The notes under the pieces: generated by a model | The model's database searches: none | What the model was told of the DNA's origin: nothing | Seen by the model: only the letters and a program-made list of their open reading frames with translations | NCBI GenBank assembly: GCA_015064555.1 | Contig: SVRZ01000007.1 | Span: forward strand, 20,889-84,888 | Length of the DNA: 64,000 bases | From: Oscillospiraceae bacterium | Lineage (GTDB): Bacteria > Bacillota > Clostridia > Oscillospirales > CAG-272 | Direction of reading: 5' to 3' | Translations under genes and position numbers: made by a program | Shown: piece by piece, positions 48,932-59,114 of the stretch | How the letters are laid out: each line of letters opens with the position of its first letter | How positions within the stretch are numbered: the first letter of the stretch is position 1

Positions 48932-49552
48932 TTACAGATTCTCGTAATCTATCTTTCTGTCACAGTAGTAATACACCTTATCCCTCTCGGTTATAGGGCG
49001 CATAACTCTGCACGGGTTGCCTACTGCGACCACGTTTGCCGGGATATCACGCGTTACGACACTGCCCGCACCTATAACCGTGTTATCGCCTATGGTGACA
49101 CCCGGGAGGATCACCGCCCCTGCGCCGATCCAGCAGTTCTTACCTATATGCACCTCGAGATTATACTGATATTCTCCCGATCTGAGCTCGGGATCTATCG
49201 GGTGAGATGCGGTCGCAACGACAACGTTAGGCGCAAAGAGAGTTCCGTCACCAACGTATATATGTGCGTCATCCACAAGAGTGAGATTGAAGTTTGCGTA
49301 CACCTTTTTTCCGAAATGAACGTGTCTGCCTGCCCAGTTAGCATGAAGCGGCGGCTCTATATAGCATCCCTCTCCTATCTCGGCAAACATCTCCGAGAGA
49401 AGCTCTCTGCGCCTTGCCATCTCGGACGGGCGCGTTGCATTGAAATCGTATAGCTTATCCAAGGCGGCAAGCTGCTCAGCCATAAGCTCATCTCCCGATG
49501 GGAAATAAACCTTGCCGCTCCACATTCTCTGCTTTATTTCTTCGAGTGTCAT
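48932..49552 (-). CDS. Maltose/galactoside O-acetyltransferase-like (LbH fold)
   Basis: 206 aa; GEGCYIEPPLHANWAGRHVHFGKKVYANFNLTLVDDAHIYVGDGTLFAPNV, GAVILPGVTIGDNTVIGAGSVVTRDIP. Confidence 0.92.
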   Translation of the reverse strand: MTLEEIKQRMWSGKVYFPSGDELMAEQLAALDKLYDFNATRPSEMARRRELLSEMFAEIGEGCYIEPPLHANWAGRHVHFGKKVYANFNLTLVDDAHIYVGDGTLFAPNVVVATASHPIDPELRSGEYQYNLEVHIGKNCWIGAGAVILPGVTIGDNTVIGAGSVVTRDIPANVVAVGNPCRVMRPITERDKVYYYCDRKIDYENL

Positions 49553-49578
49553 ATTTTTTCTCCCTGCTTCTTTGCGGC

Positions 49579-50427
49579 TTATTTATCGCGCTCTGCTCTG
49601 TACGCACCGGGCCGCATACCGACACGCCTTGTAAAGAGAGTTGAAAAATAATGCTCATCGGATATACAAAGCTTATCCGCTATTTTTTTGATAGGAAGAT
49701 CGGTATCACGCAAAAGCGCCTTTGCCGCCTCCATTTTCATATCCAGAAGGTAGCCGTACGGCGGTACTCCGTACTTCTTCTTGAATATTCTTATCACGTT
49801 GGATTTAGACATATGCAATTCATCGGCAAGCTCGTTAAGATTGAATTTTCTGTATACATACGAGCCGAGGTGGCGAAGCATACCGTACTCATCCGAAATA
49901 GCCTCCAGCTTTGCCCTCGATGCCGATTTTATGACCGAATAGATCCTGTCTGCCAGGCGGAAGGCGATATCTATCGTATCCTCCTGGGATTTTACAAGAT
50001 TGACGAGCTCATCAAATACAGACCTCACCCCTGCACCGTGATAAACACCGCTTTCAACGCCATATGACGTAAGGAGCGCGGGGATATACTCAGCCGAATA
50101 ATTCACCCATATTTTTTTCCAAGGATTTTTCGGATCTGCCTCATATCTGTGCTCCTCACCCTGCCTGAGGATGTAAAGATCACCCGCCTCGGCCTTATGC
50201 CATTGACCGTCTATAAAAAGCCTGCCCTCACCGCTGACGATATACTCGAATACGGTGATGTTAGCATTCTTCGATCTCAATATCTTATACCCCGGCGAGG
50301 GCATCGTGATTCCCACTATCGCCATGGAAAACGGAATTTTTTCGGGATTTATCAAGGCATATGCCTTTTCCTTCTCGGGATATTTAACAAGTCCCGCATC
50401 ATTTTCGAGAAGCTTTATATTGCTCAT
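49579..50427 (-). CDS. AraC family transcriptional regulator
   Basis: 282 aa; cupin-like N-terminus, C-terminal HTH (LNELADELHMSKSNVIRIFKKKYGVPPYGYLLDMKMEAAKALL...). Confidence 0.9.
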   Translation of the reverse strand: MSNIKLLENDAGLVKYPEKEKAYALINPEKIPFSMAIVGITMPSPGYKILRSKNANITVFEYIVSGEGRLFIDGQWHKAEAGDLYILRQGEEHRYEADPKNPWKKIWVNYSAEYIPALLTSYGVESGVYHGAGVRSVFDELVNLVKSQEDTIDIAFRLADRIYSVIKSASRAKLEAISDEYGMLRHLGSYVYRKFNLNELADELHMSKSNVIRIFKKKYGVPPYGYLLDMKMEAAKALLRDTDLPIKKIADKLCISDEHYFSTLFTRRVGMRPGAYRAERDK

Positions 50428-50560
50428 ATTTCACACCTTTTTTGAAATATTATCTATTGTTTTCGCCTCTGTGACTAATTATACTATAACTGTGAGCAAA
50501 TATCAACCCCGTTATAAAATATTTTATATTTCCATATGACGAAAAGAGGAGGGTTAGCAA

Positions 50561-51910
50561 ATGACTAACGTACACGTGGATTTTTCAAAAAGGATCGGCC
50601 CTATCAAGCCGATGCACGCGACAAATAACGGCCCGGTATACAAGTTTGCCGCAGATCAGAGAATTACAAATATGGATGCATTCCGCGCCGCAGGCATTCC
50701 CTATGCAAGAAATCACGATGCCGCATTTGATGCCACATACGGCGGCGAGCATATAGTTGACGTCAATTTCATTTTCCGCGATTTTGACCTAGATCCCTAT
50801 CTTCCCGAGTCATATGATTTCGTACTGACAGACGAATATCTCAGGGTTATAGAGCACAGCGGAGCGAAGGTATTCTACAGGCTCGGCTCAAAGATAGAGC
50901 ATTGGAAAAAGAAATATAACACGCTTCCCCCGAAGGATTTTAAGAAATGGGCGGTCATCTGCGAGCACATCATAAAGCATTACTGCTACGGCTGGGCGGA
51001 CGGCTTCCATATGGATATCAAATACTGGGAGATCTGGAACGAGGCAGACCTCGACGCCGATGACAGCCAAAACAAGCGCTGCTGGGGCGGAACGGCAAAG
51101 GAATTCTACGAGCTTTTCAGAATAACCCTCGAGCATCTGAAAACTACATTCCCCGAGCTTAAAATAGGCGGCCCTGCGGCAGCTAGCATAGGTAATACCA
51201 AATGGCTCTCGGCTCTTTTCGATTCGCTTGGCGATATAAAGCCGGATTTTGTTTCCTGGCACGTTTACGGAGCAAATCTGGAAAAGGTGCGCCGCAACGT
51301 GCGAAGTGCGCGCGAGCTGCTTGACAGATACGGGCTTCAAAACGCGGAGAGTATTCTCAACGAGTGGAACTACGTTCGCGGCTGGGTAGGAGATGATTGG
51401 CTATACTCATTAAGGCAGATGAAAAATCACAAGGGTGCGGCATTTATCGCATCCACTATGCTTATGTGTCAGCACGAGCCGCTTGATATGCTTATGTACT
51501 ACGATGCGCGCAGAGGCGGTATGAACGGAATGTTCTCAAGCGACGTTGTCTCCGACCTGCTCCCCGGATATTATCCCTTCTATATGTTCAATAAGCTCTA
51601 CGAGGAGGGTACCGAGGTTGCCACCGAATCGAATGGCGGCGACGACATAGTAGCCGTCGGAGCTGTCGGTAACGGAGGCTGCGTTATGCTCTCTCACTTC
51701 AATGATGACGACACCACCGAGGAAAAGACGGTCAAGGTATCCTTCACCGGAGTCGAAAACGAAAGCGGTGTGCGCCTTGAATACTATCTTTCCGATAAGG
51801 ATCACGCTTGCGAGCTCGTACGCGAGGAAATATTCACCGCAGAAAGCTTCGCGGCATATATAAAGATGCCGCTTTACTCGCAATATCTTCTGAAAATAGT
51901 CAAGCTTTGA
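50561..51910 (+). CDS. GH39 family glycosidase (beta-xylosidase-like)
   Basis: 449 aa; KYWEIWNEADLD acid/base motif, ILNEWNYVRGW nucleophile region. Confidence 0.85.
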   Translation: MTNVHVDFSKRIGPIKPMHATNNGPVYKFAADQRITNMDAFRAAGIPYARNHDAAFDATYGGEHIVDVNFIFRDFDLDPYLPESYDFVLTDEYLRVIEHSGAKVFYRLGSKIEHWKKKYNTLPPKDFKKWAVICEHIIKHYCYGWADGFHMDIKYWEIWNEADLDADDSQNKRCWGGTAKEFYELFRITLEHLKTTFPELKIGGPAAASIGNTKWLSALFDSLGDIKPDFVSWHVYGANLEKVRRNVRSARELLDRYGLQNAESILNEWNYVRGWVGDDWLYSLRQMKNHKGAAFIASTMLMCQHEPLDMLMYYDARRGGMNGMFSSDVVSDLLPGYYPFYMFNKLYEEGTEVATESNGGDDIVAVGAVGNGGCVMLSHFNDDDTTEEKTVKVSFTGVENESGVRLEYYLSDKDHACELVREEIFTAESFAAYIKMPLYSQYLLKIVKL

Positions 51911-51969
51911 TGCCCGAGGGGCTGCGTCATTCGGGCGCTACCGAAAAACAAAAAGGGTGAGGTGGATTT

Positions 51970-52174
51970 AGCGTGTTATCCTTAACGGAGAACACGCAAT
52001 GAATTGCAACCTTGCGGTTGCGTGAATTGAAAGCCGTGCTTTCGTGAATTGCCTGCGGCATGAATTGTGCCTTGCGGCACGTTGGTTGCAATTCAATTCA
52101 TGGAGCGAAGCGAGAATTCATGGCAAAGCCAATTCATGATGCGTTAGCATCAATTCATTCACAGAAAACAAACA
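51970..52174. mobile_element. Modular hairpin-array element, type B copy 1
   Basis: Terminal hairpin GCGTGTTATCCTTAACGGAGAACACGC; mini-hairpins separated by TGAATT then AATTCA; 205 bp nearly identical to 63796-64000. Confidence 0.75.
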
Positions 52175-52216
52175 GAGCAAGAATATAAGGATTTTTTCCT
52201 TGTACTCTTGCTCTCT
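52174..52216. terminator. Hairpin terminator abutting the type B element
   Basis: agagcaagaatataagga-tttttt-ccttgtactcttgctct. Confidence 0.75.
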
Positions 52217-52297
52217 TTTATTTCGCTTGTGTTATTTTTTTAGAAATTCTCCTGCAAAAGATGTTTACAAAACGAATTATTTGTGATATAATGGCGT

Positions 52298-52530
52298 TGC
52301 CAAACAAATTTCATACGTAATTATAGGGATATTTTTCTCTTTCTCAGCAAAGAGCGAATTATACCTTTTTTCGTCGTGCATAATTCACAGCAAGAATTTG
52401 GTAAAAACGCAAATTCCGTCAGGTGGATTGTGTACGATTTATCCGTATAATTACTTGAAATTTGTTTGGCGACAATTGGGGTTTGCGTTTTTCGGTGCGC
52501 CGATTCCGGTTGGCGCGCCTTTTATTTTTT
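52298..52530 (+). ncRNA. Unidentified structured leader RNA, family copy 1
   Basis: TTTACA-N17-TATAAT promoter (52264-52292); closing stem GCCAAACAAATTTCA/TGAAATTTGTTTGGC; GACAATTGGGGT; terminator GGTGCGCC...GGCGCGCC-TTTTATTTTTT. Confidence 0.75.
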
Positions 52531-52562
52531 ACCGAAAATAAAACAAATTCAGGAGAAAAAAG

Positions 52563-54095
52563 ATGAAAAAGAAAATTCTACCTATTCTGTTGTGCCTTTT
52601 ACTTTCCTGCGCGCTTCTCTCCTCCTGCGGCTTTATCAGCGGTTTGCTGAATGATGATGAGCCCGGAGAGAATAAATGCGAGCATACCGAGGTGGTCGAC
52701 GCATCGGTAACGCCCACCTGCACCGCTCCCGGACTTACCGAAGGAAAGCACTGCTCTGCCTGCGGAGAGGTACTGATTGCACAGACAGAGCTTCCCCCGC
52801 TTAATCACCAAACGGTTATTGACGAAGCAGTCGCACAAACGTGCACCGAAAACGGTCTTACCTCCGGTATGCATTGCTCGGTGTGTAACACGGTAGTTGT
52901 TGCACAGGAGGTTATTCCCGCCTCCCATATATACGGCGAATGGATAAGCATTTCCGAGCCTGACTGTTTCCTTGACGGAGAGCGGCAGAGAGTCTGCATC
53001 ATGTGTGAAAATGTTGACGCTGATGTTATTCCGCATCTCGAGCACAAATTCGTGCAGAATGAAGAAACCAAGCTATATGCCTGTGAGAGCTGTGATGCAA
53101 GGATACTCGACGGACATCTGTATGCCGCATTCAACGTTCAGGTAAATTGGTATGATGCCTATAAAGCCTGCGATAGCATGGGCGGACATCTCGTTACTAT
53201 CACATCCGACCGCGAGCAGGCTGTGATAACCGAATTGGCGGGAAGCCGGGCTATCCCCGGCGGCGTTGTGGATTATTACTATTGGACAGGTGCTCTGAAA
53301 AATTCTTCAAGATGGAAATGGATAACCGGAGAAGAATTTTCATATACACACTGGGGAATCCAAGGACAAGATAATTCCGCAAACAGTTGGCACATGGGAA
53401 TCACCACCGAATTAGTTTCACAAATGAATAACAAAATGCTCCTTGGAGATTGGGAGGATCTGGCGCACCACCCGGGAGTGTGCGGTTTTATCTGCGAATG
53501 GGTGATCGACATCGAAGAATCCGAGCATTTTTTCACCGAATGGAGCACGGTCACCGAGGCGAGCTGCTTTGTCGAAGGCGAGCAATACAGAATATGCACG
53601 CATTGCGGTCTTGAAGAATCAGAGGTCATTCCCAAGATCAAACACAGCTTTATTCTTAATGAAGAAACCGGAATAAACAGCTGTGAGCATTGCGATGCGG
53701 CACTCTTTGACGGACGCATATACAAGATATTCAAAATTCAGCTCTCCTGGTTTGATGCCTATACATATTGTGAGAAGCTCGGCGGTCATCTTGCCACTGT
53801 AACCTCCGAGGAGGAACAGGCATTTATCGAGCAGTACATGATCTCGACTTCTCCCACATCAAAAAATGAATCGGCATGGCTGGGTGCTTATGATGACGGT
53901 GATTCTTGGAAATGGGTTACAGGCGAGGAATTCGAATATAACAACTGGGGTCAGGGAGAGCCTAACCGTGACGGTGCGGAATACTTTGCACATATATACC
54001 CGAAATCGGGATATATCTGGAATGACATTGCGCCTTCGATTTACAATGTAGTTAATCTCGTAGCCTTCATATGCGAATGGGAATACGCCGAATAA
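52563..54095 (+). CDS. Lipoprotein with two C-type lectin-like domains and repeated Cys motifs
   Basis: 510 aa; ILPILLCLLLSCALLSSC lipobox; two WYDAYKACDSMGGHLVTITSDREQ / WFDAYTYCEKLGGHLATVTSEEEQ...WKWVTGEEFEYNNWGQGEPN regions; HCSACG/HCSVCN motifs. Confidence 0.85.
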   Translation: MKKKILPILLCLLLSCALLSSCGFISGLLNDDEPGENKCEHTEVVDASVTPTCTAPGLTEGKHCSACGEVLIAQTELPPLNHQTVIDEAVAQTCTENGLTSGMHCSVCNTVVVAQEVIPASHIYGEWISISEPDCFLDGERQRVCIMCENVDADVIPHLEHKFVQNEETKLYACESCDARILDGHLYAAFNVQVNWYDAYKACDSMGGHLVTITSDREQAVITELAGSRAIPGGVVDYYYWTGALKNSSRWKWITGEEFSYTHWGIQGQDNSANSWHMGITTELVSQMNNKMLLGDWEDLAHHPGVCGFICEWVIDIEESEHFFTEWSTVTEASCFVEGEQYRICTHCGLEESEVIPKIKHSFILNEETGINSCEHCDAALFDGRIYKIFKIQLSWFDAYTYCEKLGGHLATVTSEEEQAFIEQYMISTSPTSKNESAWLGAYDDGDSWKWVTGEEFEYNNWGQGEPNRDGAEYFAHIYPKSGYIWNDIAPSIYNVVNLVAFICEWEYAE

Positions 54096-54139
54096 AAATG
54101 ATGATATCCGAAGTATTGGATCTACGGTTATAAACAATT

Positions 54140-54182
54140 CGGAGCCGATGGCGGTATATTACTGCCGTTGGCTCTTTATATT
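54140..54182 (+). terminator. Terminator of the lectin-like lipoprotein gene
   Basis: ggagccgatggcggtatattactgccgttggctcttta. Confidence 0.75.
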
Positions 54183-54312
54183 TTCAAAGGGTATTTACTT
54201 TTTGGGTAATATGTGGTACAATAGATTTGATAAAAGGTCTTTCTGCGGTTGTCCTCGTGATGCCGAGGGGGGAGCCGTGTATTTCATTCGGTTATTTGAG
54301 GAGGAGAAAAAT

Positions 54313-54528
54313 ATGAAAAGAAGACTCGCTATAGCATTGTTACTGGTTCTCGCACTTTCGCTGATGCTTCCCTCGCTCGGAGGCTGCGCTGATAATTCCG
54401 ATGATGCCGTAAGCAGTGAGAACGGCGGTGCGATTGATAATGCGGAAAATTCGGATGGAAAGCAGATCCCGGTCTATAAGGGCATGACTGTGTCCCCCGC
54501 GGACGGCTCATCCGAGAAAGCAGATTAA
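54313..54528 (+). CDS. Small lipoprotein (71 aa)
   Basis: RBS GAGGAG; MKRRLAIALLLVLALSLMLPSLGGC lipobox. Confidence 0.65.
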   Translation: MKRRLAIALLLVLALSLMLPSLGGCADNSDDAVSSENGGAIDNAENSDGKQIPVYKGMTVSPADGSSEKAD

Positions 54529-54590
54529 TAATTCTTATTCAAAACCAACTAATGGTTCTGCACGTCATGATTGACAAAGGATCGGTAATC

Positions 54591-54637
54591 AAAAATGCAC
54601 ATATATGCAAATGGTTGTTTGCATATATGTGCATTTT
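54591..54637. terminator. Bidirectional terminator
   Basis: aaaaatgcacatatatgcaaatggttgtttgcatatatgtgcatttt. Confidence 0.85.
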
Positions 54638-54684
54638 ATGTTCCGGGAAATCTTTATTCGGATATGATCAATCTGTAGCTTATA

Positions 54685-55878
54685 TCAGAATATTCCGAGT
54701 AGCAGTGCCACACCGATGCCGAGGAAGGTGCCTACGGCATATCCGAGCGAGCCGACTATAAGCCCGGGGACGATCATCCTCTCATTCTTTATCTGCTTTG
54801 CAACCGCAGGAACGAAGGCTGGGCCGTAAAGACCGGCGGTGAGGACTATGAGAGTGCAGTCGGTTTCAACCTTGAAAATACGTGAAAGAAGTATATGGAT
54901 GATGAAGGTTCCAACCGTTATTATCGCAAAGAACAGGATTATATTTACAAAGTTCGCACCGATCCGGCTAAGGTCAAGGGCACTCGCAAGAGCGAAGGAG
55001 AATACGAGGATCAGATACTGACCTACAAGATTATTGCCGCGTACCTCGCGTATATTGTGATTGAAAGAGCCTATAAGGCCGAACACAGTGACGCCGATGA
55101 GCAAGGCGGGAACCAGGTAGGTAAAGAGCTCGCCGTCAGGCGCACCGAGCATAAACCAGATGACTACGCCGATAAGAGCCGAGGTCAGAGCCATAAGAGT
55201 CGCAAGAAGGATGCAGAATAAAACACCCTTCACACTCTTTAAGGGAACGTGCTCAAGAGATTCATAATTCTCAACCTTCACGTCTGCCGTAAGATATTCG
55301 CTGCTCTTGTATTTACCTAAGAGCTTATCTACCAGCGGCTTCGCCGCCACTAACAGAAATACGTAGAAAACGCCGCCTATCATCATATCGGCAAGGTTTG
55401 CCAGAGCTATCGTGTCTTTAGCAAGGCCGAGCGCCGAGCCTATGGCATTGAGGTTTGGAGTGCCGCCCGTGTAAAGTCCCATCGCCATTCCGGCAAGGAT
55501 ATCCGCATCCGCGAGGCGCGAGCGGAATGCAAAGAAGGTTATAGCCGTTACCGCCGCGAGGGATATGAAAAGGGATAATATGGATTTACCAACCGTCCTC
55601 GAAAGCTTGGTTGCCTCCTTGAGATTTGCGTTAAACAGCAGAAGCGGTATGGCGACCGCTATGGCAAGATAGCTGCCTATCTCACCTATATCCTTATTAA
55701 GGCTGAATTCTATGCCTATCGTATTGAGCAGAAACACGACGAGAGATACACCGATTCCCAAGAGATAGGTCATGCCTATCATACCAATACCCTTCACCGC
55801 TTTTGTATCTCTGAGCTTCAACACCAGAAGCGGAACAGCGACTATCAGCAGGGCTTGTACTATACTTATAGCTACCAT
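54685..55878 (-). CDS. DUF819-type integral membrane protein
   Basis: 397 aa, about 10 TM; FLLNTIGIEF, YTGGTPNLNAIGSALGL, LYGPAFVPAVAKQIKNERMIVPGLIVGSLGYAVGTFLG. Confidence 0.8.
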   Translation of the reverse strand: MVAISIVQALLIVAVPLLVLKLRDTKAVKGIGMIGMTYLLGIGVSLVVFLLNTIGIEFSLNKDIGEIGSYLAIAVAIPLLLFNANLKEATKLSRTVGKSILSLFISLAAVTAITFFAFRSRLADADILAGMAMGLYTGGTPNLNAIGSALGLAKDTIALANLADMMIGGVFYVFLLVAAKPLVDKLLGKYKSSEYLTADVKVENYESLEHVPLKSVKGVLFCILLATLMALTSALIGVVIWFMLGAPDGELFTYLVPALLIGVTVFGLIGSFNHNIREVRGNNLVGQYLILVFSFALASALDLSRIGANFVNIILFFAIITVGTFIIHILLSRIFKVETDCTLIVLTAGLYGPAFVPAVAKQIKNERMIVPGLIVGSLGYAVGTFLGIGVALLLGIF

Positions 55879-55881
55879 TGT

Positions 55882-56973
55882 TTACATTTCGCTCCTTTCA
55901 TATATCCTGTATACCTTATCTATATATCCGCCGAAGTTCTCGAAAACGGAATATGATTTGCGGTTTTCTTCAACGACCGTGCCGCCCTCAAACTCGACTA
56001 TTCCATCCGCCTCAAGGACCTCTGCCGCCTTGCCGAACATAAGCCCGAGAAGGAGTGTGCCCTGGTATTCGGGGATTATATACTGGAGCCAGCCGCGCAC
56101 CTTGTCAACGCGCTTGCGGTAGTAAAAATACTTGAATATATTGAGTCTGCCACCGAGATGGCGGAAGATCTGATTAAGCTCGGGAAGGAAGATAATAAAG
56201 CCGATGGGCTTATCCGTGTCACGTTCTCGCGCGATAAGAACGTACTCATCCTTGATGAACAGCTTCATCCCGTTGAAGATCTCCTCGATCATCGACGTGC
56301 TCGGTGCGCTCTCATAATTCATCTCGGTGGTTGCCACCGCCATAATATCTGCGATAGCCTTAATATCGCGCTTCACATTCTTGCGGTCAAGCGTGGATAT
56401 TTCTATCTTATCGCCCTTATAGAGCGCGGCTATGCGCTTTGCCTTCTTATATACCTTTTCGGTGGTTGGCACGGTCATAGAAAGAGTATCGGTGACCTTG
56501 GTGAAGCCGAGTGACTCGTATATATCCACGTAATAGGGATAGTTATAGGTCAGAAAAACACTCGGGAGCTTATCAAAGCAATTTGTCAGAACTCCGCGGC
56601 GCGTGTCCGGATCATATGGGCAGTACGGCCCCTCGAGCTTGTCTATCCCCTCCTCTTTCGCGTGAGCCGACATAGCGTCTGCAAGCTCACGGACGGCATC
56701 GATATCGTTATAAAAATCGAAGAATGAGAAATAGCAGGCAGGCTTGCCCGTTTTATGGTCTGTCGCAAAGGTATAGAGTATTCGGGCAAGAATTTTGCCC
56801 TCGCGCTCGGAATAGAGAGCGAAATAGGTCTTGTCCTCTATCACAAGCGGCACAAGCTCGCGCATCTGCACCGAAATGAACGGACAGACGTAATTCGGCT
56901 CATCACGATAAAGCTCTTTTCCGAAAAGGATAAATTTTTTCAGTTGTTTTTTGTTTTCTACCCTGACTATCAT
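55882..56973 (-). CDS. GNAT-like N-acetyltransferase family protein
   Basis: Start set at MIVRVENKKQL (RBS GGGAGG); EGPYCPYDPDTRRGVLTNCFDKLPSVFLTYNYPYYVDIYESLGFTKVTD. Confidence 0.7.
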   Translation of the reverse strand: MIVRVENKKQLKKFILFGKELYRDEPNYVCPFISVQMRELVPLVIEDKTYFALYSEREGKILARILYTFATDHKTGKPACYFSFFDFYNDIDAVRELADAMSAHAKEEGIDKLEGPYCPYDPDTRRGVLTNCFDKLPSVFLTYNYPYYVDIYESLGFTKVTDTLSMTVPTTEKVYKKAKRIAALYKGDKIEISTLDRKNVKRDIKAIADIMAVATTEMNYESAPSTSMIEEIFNGMKLFIKDEYVLIARERDTDKPIGFIIFLPELNQIFRHLGGRLNIFKYFYYRKRVDKVRGWLQYIIPEYQGTLLLGLMFGKAAEVLEADGIVEFEGGTVVEENRKSYSVFENFGGYIDKVYRIYERSEM

Positions 56974-57156
56974 ACAGCGCCTCCCATATTTATCTATATC
57001 GGTCACATATTGGCTGTGGGTGAAAACATTTTAGCACAGTGTCGCTTTCTTTTCAAGCCTATTCATTAAAAATTCAAAAAAACGAAACAAACCATACATT
57101 GAATTATATGCCCCGCGTATGTTAAATTAAAGAAAAAACCTAAGGAGGAAATGAAC

Positions 57157-58137
57157 ATGAAAAAAACAAAAATTGCTATTCTATCTATCATCACGGTGCT
57201 TACGCTCATTTTTTCCTGCGTTGCTCTCACGGGCTGCTACATTGTGGATAGCGGCAAAATGAGGACAATAGAAGGCACTTATGAGCTGACGAATTACAGC
57301 ACGAACAAGGACGAAAAGGCAGACCGCGGAATCCGCCTGTTCATAGTTATAAGATCGGACGGAAACGGCTACTATGCCTATGAGGACAATGATACTCCGC
57401 TTCATCTTGCGGAAATGAAGTGCAGATTCACTCAGGATCCCGATAAATCGGGCTACTATGACTACGTTGAGCTTGAATTTCTGAATAAGAACGATTGGAA
57501 GAAATTCGGCATAAATGCCAGAGGAAAGTCGCTGAACTCCAGCATCCCGAAATATAAGGGAAATCTCTTCCAGGGTACGCTTGAGGTAGACTATTACGTA
57601 GACGTTGATTTCAGGAAGGTCGACAGAGCTACCGATCTGTCCTATATAACCGAGACTCTCGGCGAGCTTTCTCCCCTGCCCTACGGCGCTATGGCAATCG
57701 GCGGCACTTATGCATCGAGCTCGCTCTCCGCGTCCAACTCGATTTTTGAGCCTAACTATCACGACTCGCCGCTCGTTTATTTCTATATCAGGCTCGATAT
57801 CCTTGCCGCTAAGGGCGAGGCATGGTATATGAAGAAATCGGATGAGGTCGCAAGGAACGAGACCTTCGATATCTCGATTACAAAAACCGACACGGGATAT
57901 ACGGCAAAGCTCGGAAACACCGATGCTACCCTTATCACAAACGGCAGCTACAGTCAGTACATCTATATCCCCACCGAGATCGAAATCGACGGTGTGAATA
58001 CCCCGGTATTCTACTACTTCAATTTCACCGGAACAAAATCGGACGAGGATATACAGGCGGATATCGACTCGGCAGTTTCATCCTATAACTTATTCAAGGA
58101 AAATCAGACCGAAAACGATAACGAAAACGTAAACTAA
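57157..58137 (+). CDS. Hypothetical lipoprotein
   Basis: RBS AAGGAGG; MKKTKIAILSIITVLTLIFSCVALTGC lipobox. Confidence 0.75.
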   Translation: MKKTKIAILSIITVLTLIFSCVALTGCYIVDSGKMRTIEGTYELTNYSTNKDEKADRGIRLFIVIRSDGNGYYAYEDNDTPLHLAEMKCRFTQDPDKSGYYDYVELEFLNKNDWKKFGINARGKSLNSSIPKYKGNLFQGTLEVDYYVDVDFRKVDRATDLSYITETLGELSPLPYGAMAIGGTYASSSLSASNSIFEPNYHDSPLVYFYIRLDILAAKGEAWYMKKSDEVARNETFDISITKTDTGYTAKLGNTDATLITNGSYSQYIYIPTEIEIDGVNTPVFYYFNFTGTKSDEDIQADIDSAVSSYNLFKENQTENDNENVN

Positions 58138-58159
58138 AATTTACAATTGCTACAAGCCA

Positions 58160-58213
58160 AATAAATTCGGGGCATACCTCAAGGAATATGAGGTATGCCC
58201 CGAATTTATTTAT
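58160..58213. terminator. Bidirectional terminator
   Basis: aaataaattcggggcatacctca...tgaggtatgccccgaatttattt. Confidence 0.88.
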
Positions 58214-58265
58214 ATATAAGCACTACAGGACCTCTTAAACTCAGCACGCCCTGCGGTATGGCATT

Positions 58266-58817
58266 TTATTCCGCGCGCCTTTTCCGTCCTGACTTGTTTT
58301 TTTCTAACGACATTTTCAGCATCTTGATAAAATAGGAGTTTTCGATAAGCTCAGCCTTCCTCATAAGGTATATCCGCCCGTCTATTTCGAATGTCAGAAG
58401 ATCTCCTATCTCGCGTATGTTTTTTATCTCGTTAAGCCTGACCTTCATTTGTCTTATTGCGTTTTCGGATGATATCCATACTATGAGGAACTCATCGTAT
58501 AGCGAATAGTCAAAGAGCGCGGTTATACACCTTTCATAGCTGTTAAGATATTGCTTTTTAGTCATCTGCACACTTCCGATTCCGAACACAATTGTCATGA
58601 ACAGCACCCCTGCCCCAAAGCCGGCGAAGAATGCACTGTGAAAAATACAGATAACCAGAAGAATCATCGCCATGATAACAGAAAGAGACAACCGCTTCTT
58701 CAAAATCCCCATGTATTTTTTCTCGACATGCAAAAGGTCTATAGTCTCGAAATGGAAGGTGTAATGCTCCTTCGGCGTGTCCGTTATATTCTCAAATATG
58801 TTGTTTTTAAGCTCCAT
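58266..58817 (-). CDS. YcxB-like membrane protein
   Basis: Two TM segments then YERCITALFDYSLYDEFLIVWISSENAIRQMKVRLNEIKNIREIGDLLTFEIDGRIYLMRKAEL. Confidence 0.65.
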   Translation of the reverse strand: MELKNNIFENITDTPKEHYTFHFETIDLLHVEKKYMGILKKRLSLSVIMAMILLVICIFHSAFFAGFGAGVLFMTIVFGIGSVQMTKKQYLNSYERCITALFDYSLYDEFLIVWISSENAIRQMKVRLNEIKNIREIGDLLTFEIDGRIYLMRKAELIENSYFIKMLKMSLEKNKSGRKRRAE

Positions 58818-58988
58818 ACCTATCTCTTTACCTTTCATGTAAAATTCAGCAAATTGCCTGATGCTATCATTATATCACTCCTTCACCTGCTTTTCAAGAT
58901 GTTTTGCGAAATTCAAGCGCGGTATTAAAACTTCAATAAAAGAAAGAAAACCTGAGGTCTTCGACCTTATTCCCTTTAGCTTCGCACA

Positions 58989-59040
58989 TAAAAAACTACA
59001 GAGGCACTATTTTTTGAACAGTACCTCTGTAGTTTTTTAT
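58989..59040. terminator. Terminator hairpin whose left arm recurs at the 63.77-kb element insertion site
   Basis: taaaaaactacagaggcact-attttttgaac-agtacctctgtagtttttta. Confidence 0.8.
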
Positions 59041-59114
59041 TCGGCCCTGCACGAATACGGCAGCACCTATATGTTTGCCACACCGATATTTCGGTCTACG
59101 GTGTGGCTATGTAA

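Noticed and set aside
52298-52530. Call as 6S RNA or as a MITE with GCCAAACAAA inverted repeats
   Set aside because: It has several internal hairpins rather than a 6S central bubble, and conservation runs past the inverted repeat into a terminator and upstream into a promoter, which a MITE would not explain.
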